A stretch of DNA of 64,000 nucleotides from Phallus indusiatus. Lineage: Eukaryota > Basidiomycota > Agaricomycetes > Phallales > Phallaceae. Location: NCBI GenBank assembly GCA_027605045.1, contig JAQFWX010000053.1:126609-190608 (forward strand), read 5' to 3'. Positions within the stretch are counted from its first letter, which is position 1. The number at the start of each line of letters is the position of its first letter. A program made the translations under genes and the position numbers. Positions 24,334 to 34,862 of this stretch are shown piece after piece. The notes beneath the pieces are model-generated. The model did not search any database, was not told where the DNA came from, and worked only from the letters and a program-made list of their open reading frames with translations.

Positions 24334-25360
24334 TTGGAGAACCTAACAAAGAGGATGATTCTTCATGTGGAGTTAGGATCATGGAGTTCGCTAGATGGGA
24401 AGTCGGAGAGAATATTTCGATATGACAAGGCTCATCTCGTGGCTAGATTACGGATATTTCGGGAAGATCGCTAGTATAATATAATAAGATAACCTCCTCT
24501 CAGTCAGCTTTCCCAGATTCTGTGCAACGGCAAACTTGCCAATATCACCTCGTGTTACGCGTGCCCTGAAAAGGATTTGATGACCAAACTTCCATGATTA
24601 CGTCCCAAGGCAATTTGGAAAAAAAAACCGGAAAATAAGAAAATTTCAATGGCGACTGTGAGGTCCCGGCTCTTTGTTGTCAATGGGAAACTTAAACAAG
24701 GCGCGTGTCCAAATGTGAACAGGACTATAAGCGATAAAATAGGCGCCCGTGTGATTAGTGTGACTGATCGTGTTTTTTTGGATCTGTTGGATACCTTCAT
24801 CAGCTTTCGGCACTACTAGCTACTCATATATTTGACCCACTTATTTCAACTGTTTTACGGAGTGCATCAGTTACCACCTGCACGTGTTGAAAGCCTCATT
24901 ATTGATGGATTAACTGCCCAGGAGCAGGTGGAGCATTTTTGGTTGACGGTTGGACACGTGCCGGTAACGAGGCTGCTCCAAAAGGCATTTTGAATTTTGG
25001 ACACCAAAATAACTTCACAGGATACATACAAACAAACGGTTTTTCATACATTGGAAATCGACTACATATTCCTCTCATTTACGGTAGCTTTCAGACCCTT
25101 TAACAGGACATCGGCTATCGGCTCAATGAATTTCTAGCGAAGTATTTGAAATCCGTGACGTTTAGCTCAATGCTCTTCTAGAGACGGTCCAGCCGTTTAT
25201 CCCGGATGGTGCGTTGTTTTTTTTTCCTCCCCAGAGTAAGTGGCTATTGTCGTCTTATGTCACGAGTCCCGCATGATTGAAGTACCACTCAGAGAGAGAC
25301 ATCATGCTCACAACTATATGAAATTGAAAAAACCGTCTGAATATATCACAACAGCTCACA
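24334..25360. other. No gene seen; upstream half of a tandem duplication
   Basis: From about 24840 the sequence is a diverged copy of 25850-26380 (shared strings such as ACATCGGCTATCGGCT versus ACCGGTTATCGGTT). It is therefore the duplicated 5' flank of the small secreted gene that follows. 24334-24840 shows nothing. Confidence 0.5.
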
Positions 25361-25799
25361 ATGTACAAACGCAGCATCGCCTCGTTCTTCGTTGCACTTT
25401 TCACTGCCAGTATGGCTTCTCCGAATCCTCAAAGCACCCTGGTTGCTTGCAGTACGGTCTCAAATTTTATTCTCTAAACGATGTCTGACGGATTTTTATA
25501 GGTACTAACGTAAGAAAATAGTTCGAAGTAGTATAACACTGATCTTCAATTGATTCCCCTTTCAGAGCAACTGTAAGTATGGGGAATTTTGTGTATTGCC
25601 AGCATGCTAATATTATAACAGGCCCTTCCGATCAGCTTTGCTGTATCAATCAAGCTTCTTCTAATCCCCCCATGGCGTAAGTTTACCTCAAATTACCAGC
25701 TTCTGAGTCAGTAGCTCTAATCATCCCGGCTGACGCGATGTTTTGCGTTGTTTCAGTTGCATCCCTGTTGGGTTCTTTTGCCAAGCTCCTGGAAAATGA
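25361..25799 (+). CDS. Tiny secreted protein with knottin-type Cys spacing, copy A
   Basis: Five exons: 25361-25451, 25502-25509 (8 bases), 25566-25572 (7 bases), 25622-25676, 25757-25799; 67 residues. The signal peptide MYKRSIASFFVALFTASMA is followed by a short mature domain with six Cys in the order C-x5-C-x5-CC-x11-C-x6-C. This is the C-C-CC-C-C order of inhibitor-cystine-knot (knottin) peptides, which suggests three disulfides and an extracellular location. Activity is unknown: it could be an effector, an antimicrobial, an inhibitor, or neither. It is the first of a tandem pair; the neighbour at 26383 has the same exon lengths for exons 1-4 and identical Cys spacing. That conservation, despite changed residues between the Cys, argues both are real genes. 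Confidence 0.8.
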
Positions 25800-26382
25800 T
25801 TCAGTAAATATGATAGCATCTTACCCTGTTTTGTAACCAGATCAGATTTATGCAACTTTACACGTGGTTGAAAGTCAGCCTCATTGATAAATGATGATCT
25901 TTGCGAGTCTTTGCTTCGGCGCGAAGTGAGGCATTTCTGCGCTTTATGTAACGCGTGTCGGCAACTTCGAAGGGCATTTCGAATTCCCGAATATCACAGG
26001 ACATCTCGGAGAGTCAGTTGATTCTCCACGTTGGAACTTGGAAATCGATTATTGCTCTCACCCACGCTAGCTTTGCGACTTTCTAAACATAGCACCGGTT
26101 ATCGGTTGAATGAAATTCTGTGAAATTTCTTACACGCTTTTTGAATTTCATGACGTTTACCTCAATCAAAGTCATGGATCCCCATTGAAAGCTGCATCTA
26201 AACGGTTTAGCCGGTTATCCCGTATGGAGTCCCTTTGTAAATTTCTGGAGAAAATAATCTTTGTCTCTCTCCACGCGGACCGCGTGATTAAACCCTAATC
26301 TTGAAAGGGCAAGCTCGTGAGTAATATAAACTCGAGCAGAAGCTTTTTCATACATCAGTACACAGCCTGAATACCGTTCAAC

Positions 26383-26818
26383 ATGTACAAACGTACTATC
26401 GCCTTGTTGTTCTTCTCACTCTTCACTGCCAGTATGGCTTCCCCACAGGGCGGACCAATAATTATTGCTTGCAGTACGTTTTCAGATTATATTCTCTTAA
26501 TTTGCTTTTGACCAACGTTTACAGCTACTAGGGTAAGAGAATGTATTAATTTAGTGAAGTCCTGAGTTCAAGTTCATTTCCTTCAAGAGCGACTGTAAGT
26601 ATTATGGAATATCTGTGTTGTGTTGCCACTGGCAGTATAGATGCTTACATCGTAACTTCTAGGCCCTCCTGAGGACGTTTGCTGTCCTAATCCAGAATCA
26701 TCCAATCCACCTATGATGTGCGTTTCTTCTAATTCAAAGTTTTCAGAATCTCAAACCATTTCAATGTTCTGTAAATAGCTGTCAGAATGCTGATCTGGCG
26801 TGCATAGTTCCAACTTAG
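26383..26818 (+). CDS. Tiny secreted protein with knottin-type Cys spacing, copy B
   Basis: Exons 26383-26473, 26525-26532 (8 bases), 26588-26594 (7 bases), 26663-26717, 26779-26818; 66 residues. The signal peptide is MYKRTIALLFFSLFTASMA. The six Cys keep C-x5-C-x5-CC-x11-C-x6-C exactly as in copy A, while the residues between differ (DVCCPNPESSNPP versus QLCCINQASSNPP). The 5' flank is also duplicated, so each copy carries its own promoter. Function is unknown; secreted and disulfide-rich by prediction. Confidence 0.8.
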
Positions 26819-27527
26819 ATATAAGAGCTATATTATCTACGCTGTTTTGTAGCCACATGAAATTTGAGCGCATGCTTTATGATTCTTATACAGTGTGTTA
26901 GAGTGAACTTGAGACAACAGATTCACTACAATTCGTTTGACTCGGTCCCATCAGCATCTTCAGAATTATTATGAATATGCCGTCTTTCGCATGAAACTAT
27001 GCTTTCAAATAGTAGACTGAGATAGTCTAATTAAATACATCAAGGTCTCATCACGAAAGAATAAAAAGCTCAAGAATTCGTGTCCATATAAAACGCACTT
27101 GTAATTTTTACAGTACATATCGCTTCGAAAACATATTGAATCTGCAAGAATCTACTCACATACATTTATTTAATTATTCTGGAATTGTGGATCATAATAT
27201 AAACCAATTTTAAATCCAACCTTAATCCATACTCAAGTAAGCCTAGCCTCTACGCGAGCCCTTATACTATCTTATCTGTCTCAACTATCAGACTATCTGT
27301 AATGCTATCTAAAATACCTCACGGACTCTTCCAGTTTTCTTTAGACTTTTGCCAAATTGCCCGTCAAACGAGTGTTCATAGTTGTTTAAATAACATCATG
27401 AAGTTTCAAGAAGAGATTTATGTGTCGTACATAGAAATAAATAAAGAAATATCAAAGCTCCCAACGCCTCGATGGCTTTAGTATGCTGATTTATTACTAG
27501 TAGCACCGTAGGCGCTTCATATCTTTA
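26819..27527. other. No gene seen
   Basis: AT-rich with no long frames. Presumably it is the 3' flank of the small secreted gene. Confidence 0.45.
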
Positions 27528-27704
27528 TTATTTACTTTCATTCAAGCTCTCAAGACATAAAGTATCAGATATGGTATCTGAGAAATCGACCTGAGTAGAG
27601 GCGTTCCTCGAAGGCCCGGGAAGTCGGAAACCGGTAGCGCCCGTTATTCGAGTTACTAACAGTCGCTTATTTCCTGCTTCAAATAAATTGAGAAGGTGAC
27701 AGCC
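27528..27704 (-). pseudogene. DUF6533-like terminal exon fragment
   Basis: Only the last exon of the family is present: an acceptor TTCAG, then GCHLLNLFEAGNKR (one Leu shorter than other copies), and a TAA at 27528. The upstream exons are missing; 24 bases beyond the exon the foldback element begins (27729). It is a relic left by insertion or rearrangement. Confidence 0.7.
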
Positions 27705-27728
27705 CTGAAATTATGAATTCATTGTCTG

Positions 27729-28589
27729 AGCCGTTTGCAGACTAGTTTGCACTCCGACAAGTCGCGCGTCGGATGCTCAAAAAATGGGGTTGAAAGACCG
27801 GGTTTTCCTGACTGAACTGCTGATTGTAAATTAGGAGTATATTAGTAGAAAATGTTTCTAAGATGTATTTCGATTTTTTGAATACAAAAAATTATGATAA
27901 TTGAGTGATCTGAAAAAAACCGGGTTCTCTGACTTTATGAGCTTTTTGAGACTGAAGGTACTAGGTGGGAAAATTGAGCCTTTCCTTCTGAGTTCCTTAT
28001 GGCTTAGCGACTAAATTGCCTCTTCACTCAATTACTGCTCGGTTGTGGGTTCGATTCTGAGTGCTCCAAATTTTTGGTTCTCAATACACCAGTATGTCAA
28101 GAAATAAAATTAGAGTTCTTTAAAATTATGTTTTCTAATTTCAATAACACTTGATATTTTGCATGAAATGATTCAGCCTGACATATATAATTTTTGAAAA
28201 AAAAAATTGTTTGTCAACTCTGGAATGTTGAAGTTTTAAAAAAGAAACAACCAGTACCCAGAGTCGAACACACAACCAAACAGCAATTGAGTGAAGCAGC
28301 AATTTAACTGCTGAGCCATAAGGAACCCAAAACCAAAAGCTCAATTTTCCCACCTAGTACCTTCAGTCTCAAAAAGCTCATAAAGTCAGAGAACCCGGTT
28401 TTTTTCAGATCACTCAATTATCATAATTTTTTGTATTCAAAAAATCGAAATACATCTTAGAAACATTTTCTACTAATATACTCCTAATTTACAATCAGCA
28501 GTTCAGTCAGGAAAACCCGGTCTTTCAACCCCATTTTTTGAGCATCCGACGCGCGACTTGTCGGAGTGCAAACTAGTCTGCAAACGGCT
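27729..28589. mobile_element. Foldback element with long inverted arms and tRNA-like motifs
   Basis: AGCCGTTTGCAGACTAGT at 27729 is matched by its reverse complement ending at 28589. The two arms stay almost perfectly inverted for about 270 bases and continue, more diverged, toward the centre. Just inside, both arms contain a tRNA-like stretch: an A-box-like TGGCTTAGCGA (28000-28011) and a B-box-like GGTTCGATTC (28048-28057) on plus, with the mirrored TGGCTCAGC (around 28306-28318) and GTTCGACTC (28261-28270) on minus. No transposase is present. It may be two head-to-head SINE-like units or a non-autonomous DNA element; no target-site duplication is clear. It interrupts the DUF6533 array exactly where one duplicated segment begins. 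Confidence 0.75.
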
Positions 28590-28591
28590 GT

Positions 28592-29390
28592 AATCAAACT
28601 TGAATTCACCTCAGTTGACAGCTGAGTTGGCAACGAGTGAGGAAAGATATATATGCGTTGCAGTACTCGATGTGGGGTGGTGCTGTGAAGTGCACAGCCC
28701 GTTATTGAATATTAGTTTACCTCATAGTTTGACACTTGAGTGCACATCACCTGTATCAGTATTTAAAATTATGGATAGTACATTGAGAACAGGAATCAGA
28801 GAAGAATACTTCGCGAACTACGATACAAAGATTCAAAGTCATAAATATAGTGTCATAACAATATAGGCATCAAAGGGAATACTGAAACTCAATGAACTGT
28901 ATTCCCTACACCGTGACGCTTTCGTCATTCGGGGCTGGAGGCTTCAAGCTTCAAGAGTCGGAGTATCAAGTATATCATTTGGAAGATCTGTCTGGGTCAT
29001 GAAGACGTTCCTTGGGGATTGGAAAGCCATATCAACACCCGTAATTTGAGTGGTGAGCCGCTGCTGCTTTCCGACTTCGTATAAATTGAGCAGCAGATGA
29101 CAACCCTAAAAAATTATAAGTAAACAACGACCCGAGAGATATATAGAATTTACGCAAAGCGATTCAGTTAATAGATATAGGCTAAATATGATATGTGAGT
29201 AGAAGCAGGAGAATGGGTCCGGACAGCGCGAATTTGAGCATACGATAAAGCTATCCCTGAAATTGAACTCTGAATCTCCCGGAGAACAAGAGTAGCATTC
29301 AGTAAAGTGGTAACTAATGCGTAAACGCGAAAGATGTGAGTCCTAAATGGATGATGTAACAGTAAGAAAATTCTTACGCGTGAATCTGTG
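28592..29390. repeat. Duplicated segment, partner of 20484-21343
   Basis: Near-identical to 20484-21340. The similarity begins within three bases of the right end of the foldback element and runs through non-genic sequence into the last exons of DUF6533 copy 4. Confidence 0.8.
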
Positions 29391-30884
29391 TATTAGATTT
29401 AGCGAGATGCACGAAACGTGAAAAAAAAACACCATACACGAGATAATACACAACTCCATCCCGGACGATCGTTTTCATAAGTTGAGGAAGCGCCAAACTT
29501 TGGACGAGAGTCCTAGATGACCTGGCGCTGCCATAAACGACAGCCTTTTCATAAACCTTGTATGCAGACAATGCAAAAAATAATGCTAAAGAAACAATTT
29601 TTGTCTTCTTCTCCCGCCAAAATTCAATGGTAATACCTACCTGCAAGGACAAAAGAAGGTATCCTGATGATAGGGAAGAAAGTGAGCACATAATCTTAAC
29701 TTTGAGACCAGGGGATCAGACCAACCATGCAACCAGTGTCACTTCGAATGAAGGCAACACTCTCACATAAAGTTGACAGTTGGCGAGAGGGAGCTTGAAT
29801 GGCAGGGCCATCATGGCACTAGTGAACTTTTTCCCAGCTTTGAAACCTGCGTAGAAAGTACACTAATGGTAAAAATCAGTCTTGAGTAGTGACAGTGAAG
29901 TTAATTTACACATACACCTGTCTCGACTGAAAATTTTTTCGTGTGATGTAGGCGTTGGTCAGGGACGGTCAGATTCAGCTTCCAAATTTGCCGACTTACA
30001 CAAATAACAGGGTAATATAAGATAAAGTACTGGGAGATGAATTAAATCATAGCCTATGAGGATTTCAAAGAACCAGACTGACACTTTTTTTTTTGGCTGT
30101 ATAGTGCATATATTCGCAGAAAAAGAATCAGATTGATGACTGTTTCCGATACTTGCAATGCTCCGCTGTTTATGATGTTAGCTTTGTCCTATACAACAGT
30201 TTATTATAAATCCAATCACACAGTGTACCATGCTATGAAGCTACGGCAGCTGGAATAATATTTCTTTATATAATTCCAAACAAAGGTCCCTACGCACTTA
30301 CCTCTAGGGGATAGAATAGGGTGAGAGGCAAGCACTATCACGTGTTCGGGATCGACTTACACTTATAGACCTATTTGGAATTATTGACACTAATTCAGTA
30401 TAAGTATTCTCTTATTAGCATATTGGTGTCAGAACATTACTAAAAGCAATACCCCTATAATATCATGTTAGGCATAAATATTCATATATTTTCCTAAGAC
30501 TCACCCCAAACTCGCCAACCCATAATACCGCGAGATTAAATAGAGACCTTTAGGGTATGTGAACGGTTTGCTGAATATTTTCTTTAATCAAGCGATACAG
30601 GAATTTTAACAATAGGTATTACCACCAGATAAACTCGATCTGAAAAAATGACAGCCTGAGCATTTCCATAAAGAAACAAATCAGGTCATACCTCTTTGGA
30701 CAACGTCAAAAGGGTATCATATATCATAGCAGCAAATAATGCGACTGCAAAATTATATCAACAACCCAGTAAGAGTACAAATAAAATTGGACAGGCTACC
30801 TGCAAAAAAGTTCGCGATATATATCCCATTGACGGCGCTTATGAGTAAATCGAGCTCATGAACGAGGGTCGTTAGCGAAGCCAT
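28944..30884 (-). CDS. DUF6533-like seven-helix membrane protein, copy 4
   Basis: The start is the ATG at 30884 (MASLTTLVHELDLL...IYIANFFAG). Exons carry VALFAAMIYDTLLTLSKE, IEFIW, KPFTYPKGLYLISRYYGLASL, CRSFIAWYTV, GALQVSETVINLILFLRIYALY, AMMALPFKLPLANCQLYVR, an IPSFVLAG exon, the YKVYEKAVVYGSARSS / RDG(V)VYY block (a DUF6533-type RDG..Y motif), and the last exon GCHLLLNLYEVGKQQ with TGA at 28944. It is the best-resolved minus copy. Phase requires a 10-base exon (30370-30361) and a 2-base exon (30303-30302) between the second and third helix blocks. Function is unknown. Confidence 0.7.
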
Positions 30885-30986
30885 TGAATAAAGGATATCA
30901 CTATCTGCACTACCATCTTCCACCTCAACTCAAGAGTCTTAAATGTGAACTGGTATTCCTCTACGCTTGGGTCCTCCCCAACAGCT

Positions 30987-31012
30987 CAATTGAGGTGAGA
31001 TTGGCCAGGTGG
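30987..31012 (-). promoter_or_regulatory. Conserved upstream motif of DUF6533 copy 4
   Basis: CAATTGAGGTGAGATTG followed by GCCAGGTGG, about 105 bases upstream of the copy 4 ATG, matches the motif upstream of copy 3. Related GGTGAGAT...TGGACTC strings with CGTCATATAAC-like sequence recur at 31388-31435 and 32080-32133. Confidence 0.4.
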
Positions 31013-32739
31013 CACTTTCATCTGAATTCTCTGTTTCATATTAACCTCAATCACGACGCAGCGTCTCTCCGGACCGTCAACTTACTGAATGCATATGATT
31101 ACCCGTTCCGAATAAACGCTAATTCTTATCGGAATAGACCATCATTGTGCATTGATCAAGCTCAACATTTCTCTAGAGCTGGGATTTACGTTTACCTTGC
31201 TGTTAAACACTGTTCAAGTTAATATTTCCGAGCTACGCCAGTCCTAGACTTTGGGATCACCTCATTTGAAATGAGAGAAAGGATTTTACTGATCAGGGGA
31301 CATACAATCTATATATGGTCTTTCTTTCCGGAGCTTCAAAAGACCTTATAGGTGAAGTGTCAATTATATCATTCTCACTATCAATTAAGGTGAGATTTCT
31401 TGATTATTGGACTCACCTTCGTCATATAACGTCCAAGGTGGCGCACAAAAAACAAAGCTGAAAGTTCGCGGAGCCCATCATTGCACCATGATCTGTTAGA
31501 TGTGGCAAACGATTTAACTGAACCGACCTCCGATCTGCAGTTGCCAACAAGCCGCATCTGCCTCTTTCTTCAACGAGCAAGTAACATATTTAGGTTCCGG
31601 AATATCGCCTGATCAGTTTCGCCAGCGGAATATAGACATCTCGGTTCACAAAAAAAAAAAACAAGGGACACGTCCTGTTCTGACATGCGGCTACACAACG
31701 CCTTTTTTTAAGTTCTCACGCGCCGAGAAAAATCATCCGACTTGACATATATAACCACGCGTTCGTGCGTTGAGAGAAAAAAAAATCTCGTATCACGCTT
31801 TTCCTATAGCGAGAGCAAACTACATGTAGAATTTACGAAGTCCTTATCCAATGCAAAGGACAGAAAGAACTCACGAAACATCTTGAACTATTATCCGTGC
31901 GGCTACCTTATTATTAGATATTAATTATTCCTTTTCAGATATACCGTACCTGGATGTTGAGTGACATGTAACGGAGCCATCCGATAGGAAAGGGATACTA
32001 TTTGTACCATGTGTACATTGGAAAGACCTCAGATGCGCGCCCAACATGTGAAAATCTATCATGATCAACGGCTTAGATGAGGTGAGATCTCTTGGACACT
32101 GGACTCGCCGGTACCTCCGTCGTACAACATCCGCAGAACGGGTCCACAAATAACTTTCGTGCAAACCGCCAATCTCGATCTGGCTTATATACACAATAAT
32201 AAATTGATTGAACGTCATCTCGGTAGTCCGGAAATATTGCCCAATAACTTTCCAACAACTGACCGCGGTTATGGCGTAACGGGCCCGATTGTCGATCGCG
32301 CTTTGATTGCTGTTCCTCACAGCTTCCCCATGGGCAATATTCTGTGTGCAGTGGCAAAAATCACTATTCACCACCATCTCTGGTTCAGTGACATGTTTTG
32401 TTGTGAGTTGACGTTCGTAAATGGAGTATGATGTCCTGATTCATTCGGAGTCGCGGCGGTATTATCAGTCACAAACACGTGAAAAATGTTGCCGTACGAC
32501 GGTGTTTTGAGATGATGGATCGTTTTGATGCTCGAAATTCCTTGATGCTTCGAAGACAATGAAGTTATACTGATTGAAGTTGCCTCTTGTTATCTGAGTT
32601 TCAATATTTTGGCATGCGGTCGGAAAGTTCCGACCGCGGCACGTCATCCAAAGAAATTGCTGAAGAGTGTAGGCTAACACATCTTTAACATTATAGGCGA
32701 CTAATAAATAAGTCATAAGTAATGGTACTCATTGGTACA
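31013..32739. other. No gene seen; repeated flank motifs and a palindrome
   Basis: The interval holds degenerate copies of the upstream motif (31388-31435, 32080-32133) and a perfect short palindrome (32616-32637). Open frames here (for example 32159-32431 plus) overlap frames on the other strand and show no coding character. Confidence 0.45.
32616..32637. repeat. Perfect 10-base inverted repeat with 2-base spacer
   Basis: GCGGTCGGAA, then AG, then TTCCGACCGC. It could form a hairpin or bind a dimeric regulator. It is isolated in a non-genic stretch. Confidence 0.7.
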
Positions 32740-34862
32740 TCAATGTATTGAATTCACTGCCTCGTGATATACGCACTCGGAGACACTCTCGTTATTGGTC
32801 ATCTCATTTGAACTCTCGAGGGTTACGGTATCCAAAATGGTAGTCGAGAAGTCGGGTTGCGTCACAGTGAAAACATTCCTAGGAGTTTTGAAAGACATAT
32901 TAATGCCCGTGCTTTTGGTATTAAGTTGTTGTTTCTTGCTAGTCTTGTATAGACCGATGATGAAGTAACAGCCCTATAATCAAAAAGTCGTTATTAGTGA
33001 ACCAACAACTCGGGAAGACGCAGAATCTGCTATGAGCTCGAATATTTACACAAAGCGATATGACGAGTAGATATATGCTATGTGAGACATATAAGAAAGA
33101 GCACCAGAAGGAGAAGCAGGAGCGTTAGACGTACGGTGGAGCCAACGACGAAAGAGAGTTATGGCTTTCCCGGAGAACCAGGGTAGCATTTAGTATGGTG
33201 ACAACTAATATTGGAAGTTGTGGATCTTGAGCGAATGGTACCACAGAAAAGAAAAACGTTTCTCTTACGCGTAAATCTATTGATAAAGACGTTCAACAGA
33301 TGAAAAAAAGATCATGTAGTAGAAACAACTAATCCTTACACAAAATAATATATAATCCCGTCCCGGGCGATTGCTCTCATGACTCCAGGAAGTCGATTAA
33401 GGGTCAACGATGACCCGGAGTTGAGGGTGATAGCAGCCTTTTCGTAGACTTTATAAACTACCAATCCGAAGAATAATGCTAAAAGGGTACATGGATTTTA
33501 GTAACTACAATCTGACAAACGTTTTATTGAACGCATACCTGCTAGAACCAGAGCAGGTACCCTTTTGAGAAAGGAAGAATAAATATATAAGCATTATGAA
33601 TGCGAGAAAATCAACCAACCATGCTGCAAGTGTCACTCTGAGCGAAGGTAACATTCTCACGTAGAGCTCGCAGTTGGCGAGAGAGAACTTAAATGGCAGA
33701 ACCGCCATGGCTCTCTCCCGGCTTGGATGCCACCGTAAAACGTACACTGATAACTCAGGCATTAGAAAGCTTCAAGTGGTCATGGGAAATGAAGCTAAAA
33801 CATACACCTATTTCAACTGATAAAAGAGCGTCACGATGTGTAACCAATGGTCAGGGATCATAGTCAGTCTGAATTGCGAGTTGCACAACGTACTGATATA
33901 AAGTGGGGATAAGAAGTATAGTACTAAATAGTCAATGATCCGGAGTAAACACCGTATTTTAAACAAACGAGAAAGCTAACGAAAAACCTACTCACTCTTC
34001 TTATTTCCTCCGTACAGCGCGTAGATCCGCAAGAAAAGAATGAGATTGACGACCGTTTCAGCTAATTGCAGAGCCGAGCTGTATTGGACATGACACAACA
34101 TTCTTCAATAAACTATGCGCGAATATCTTTTCTCATAATAAATACCTGGTGTACCATCCCAAGAATATACGACAACTGCAAGACATTGCGTAAAATTCTC
34201 GTCGGTATGAAAAATCCACTATTGGTGACACACCTCTGAAGGAATGAAGGAATTGGTGTAAGCCAGGTTTTAGTTTGTATAGAATCGACTTACATCCAAA
34301 GGCCTGTTTGGAATTATTGCCACTATTTCAAATTGTAAGTAACCCCATAAGGGTTAAGTTAAGTGGAAAGAAATTACTAAAGGTTACGACTCTATCATAT
34401 AACAATGTCAAGTTTTTTTTTCTTTTACGAAAGAAGAAGAGAAAATTATCTTACCCTAAGCTTAACAATCCATAGTATCTAGAGAATAGGTATAAGCCCT
34501 TCAGAAAAGTGAACGGTTTGCTAAAACGTCAAATAAGTCATCAGGGCCGCGCGCATACATGAGAACAGAGATAGACACGACCTCCAAATGAACTCGACCT
34601 GAAAGATTAGTGAACAAAGATAATCATAGAGGTATGACGAAGGCTGTACCTGTTCTGAGAAAGTCAAAAAGGTATCGTATACCAATGCAGCAAACGATGC
34701 AACTATAGTCACAAGAAGTTAAGATGATCGGTTTGGTATAATAACAATTTGAATGAGTTAGAAAAAGTCGACGTTACCTATGATCAAGTTGGCGATATTG
34801 ATTGCCTTGACCTCACTCTCAGATAATTCGAGTTCTTGGAGGAGATTTTCTATAGAGGACAT
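32740..34862 (-). pseudogene. DUF6533-like seven-helix membrane protein, copy 5, probably frameshifted
   Basis: The start is the ATG at 34862 (MSSIENLLQELELSE). Family blocks are AALVYDTFLTFSEQ, VEFIW, KPFTFLKGLYLFSRYYGLLSL, CRIFLGWYT, a VPALVLAG exon, ALFFGLVVYKVYEKAAI with RDGIIYYF, and the last exon GCYFIIGLYKTSKKQQ with TGA at 32740. In the exon near 33710-33740 the sequence after GGIQAG lacks about 10 bases relative to copies 2 and 4, so the conserved AMAVLPFKFSLANCELYVR is out of frame. Unless splicing bypasses this, the gene is broken. The remainder is well conserved, so the loss looks recent. Confidence 0.6.

Larger units (their letters stand above)
24840..26818 (+). repeat. Tandem duplication of about 1 kb unit
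   Basis: Two diverged units, about 24840-25800 and 25850-26820, each contain a 5' flank plus the five-exon small secreted gene. Flank similarity is patchy, so the duplication is not recent. Confidence 0.6.

Noticed and set aside
25361..26818. Hydrophobin assignment for the small secreted pair
   Set aside because: Hydrophobins have eight Cys and two CC pairs; these have six Cys and one CC.
28000..28070. A genuine tRNA gene
   Set aside because: A and B boxes and a possible anticodon stem are there, but the anticodon loop is 10 bases and the acceptor ends do not pair; better explained as a tRNA-derived repeat.
30884..31222. Plus-strand frame starting at the copy 4 ATG position
   Set aside because: It lies in the duplicated upstream flank; the corresponding flank of copy 3 does not preserve it.
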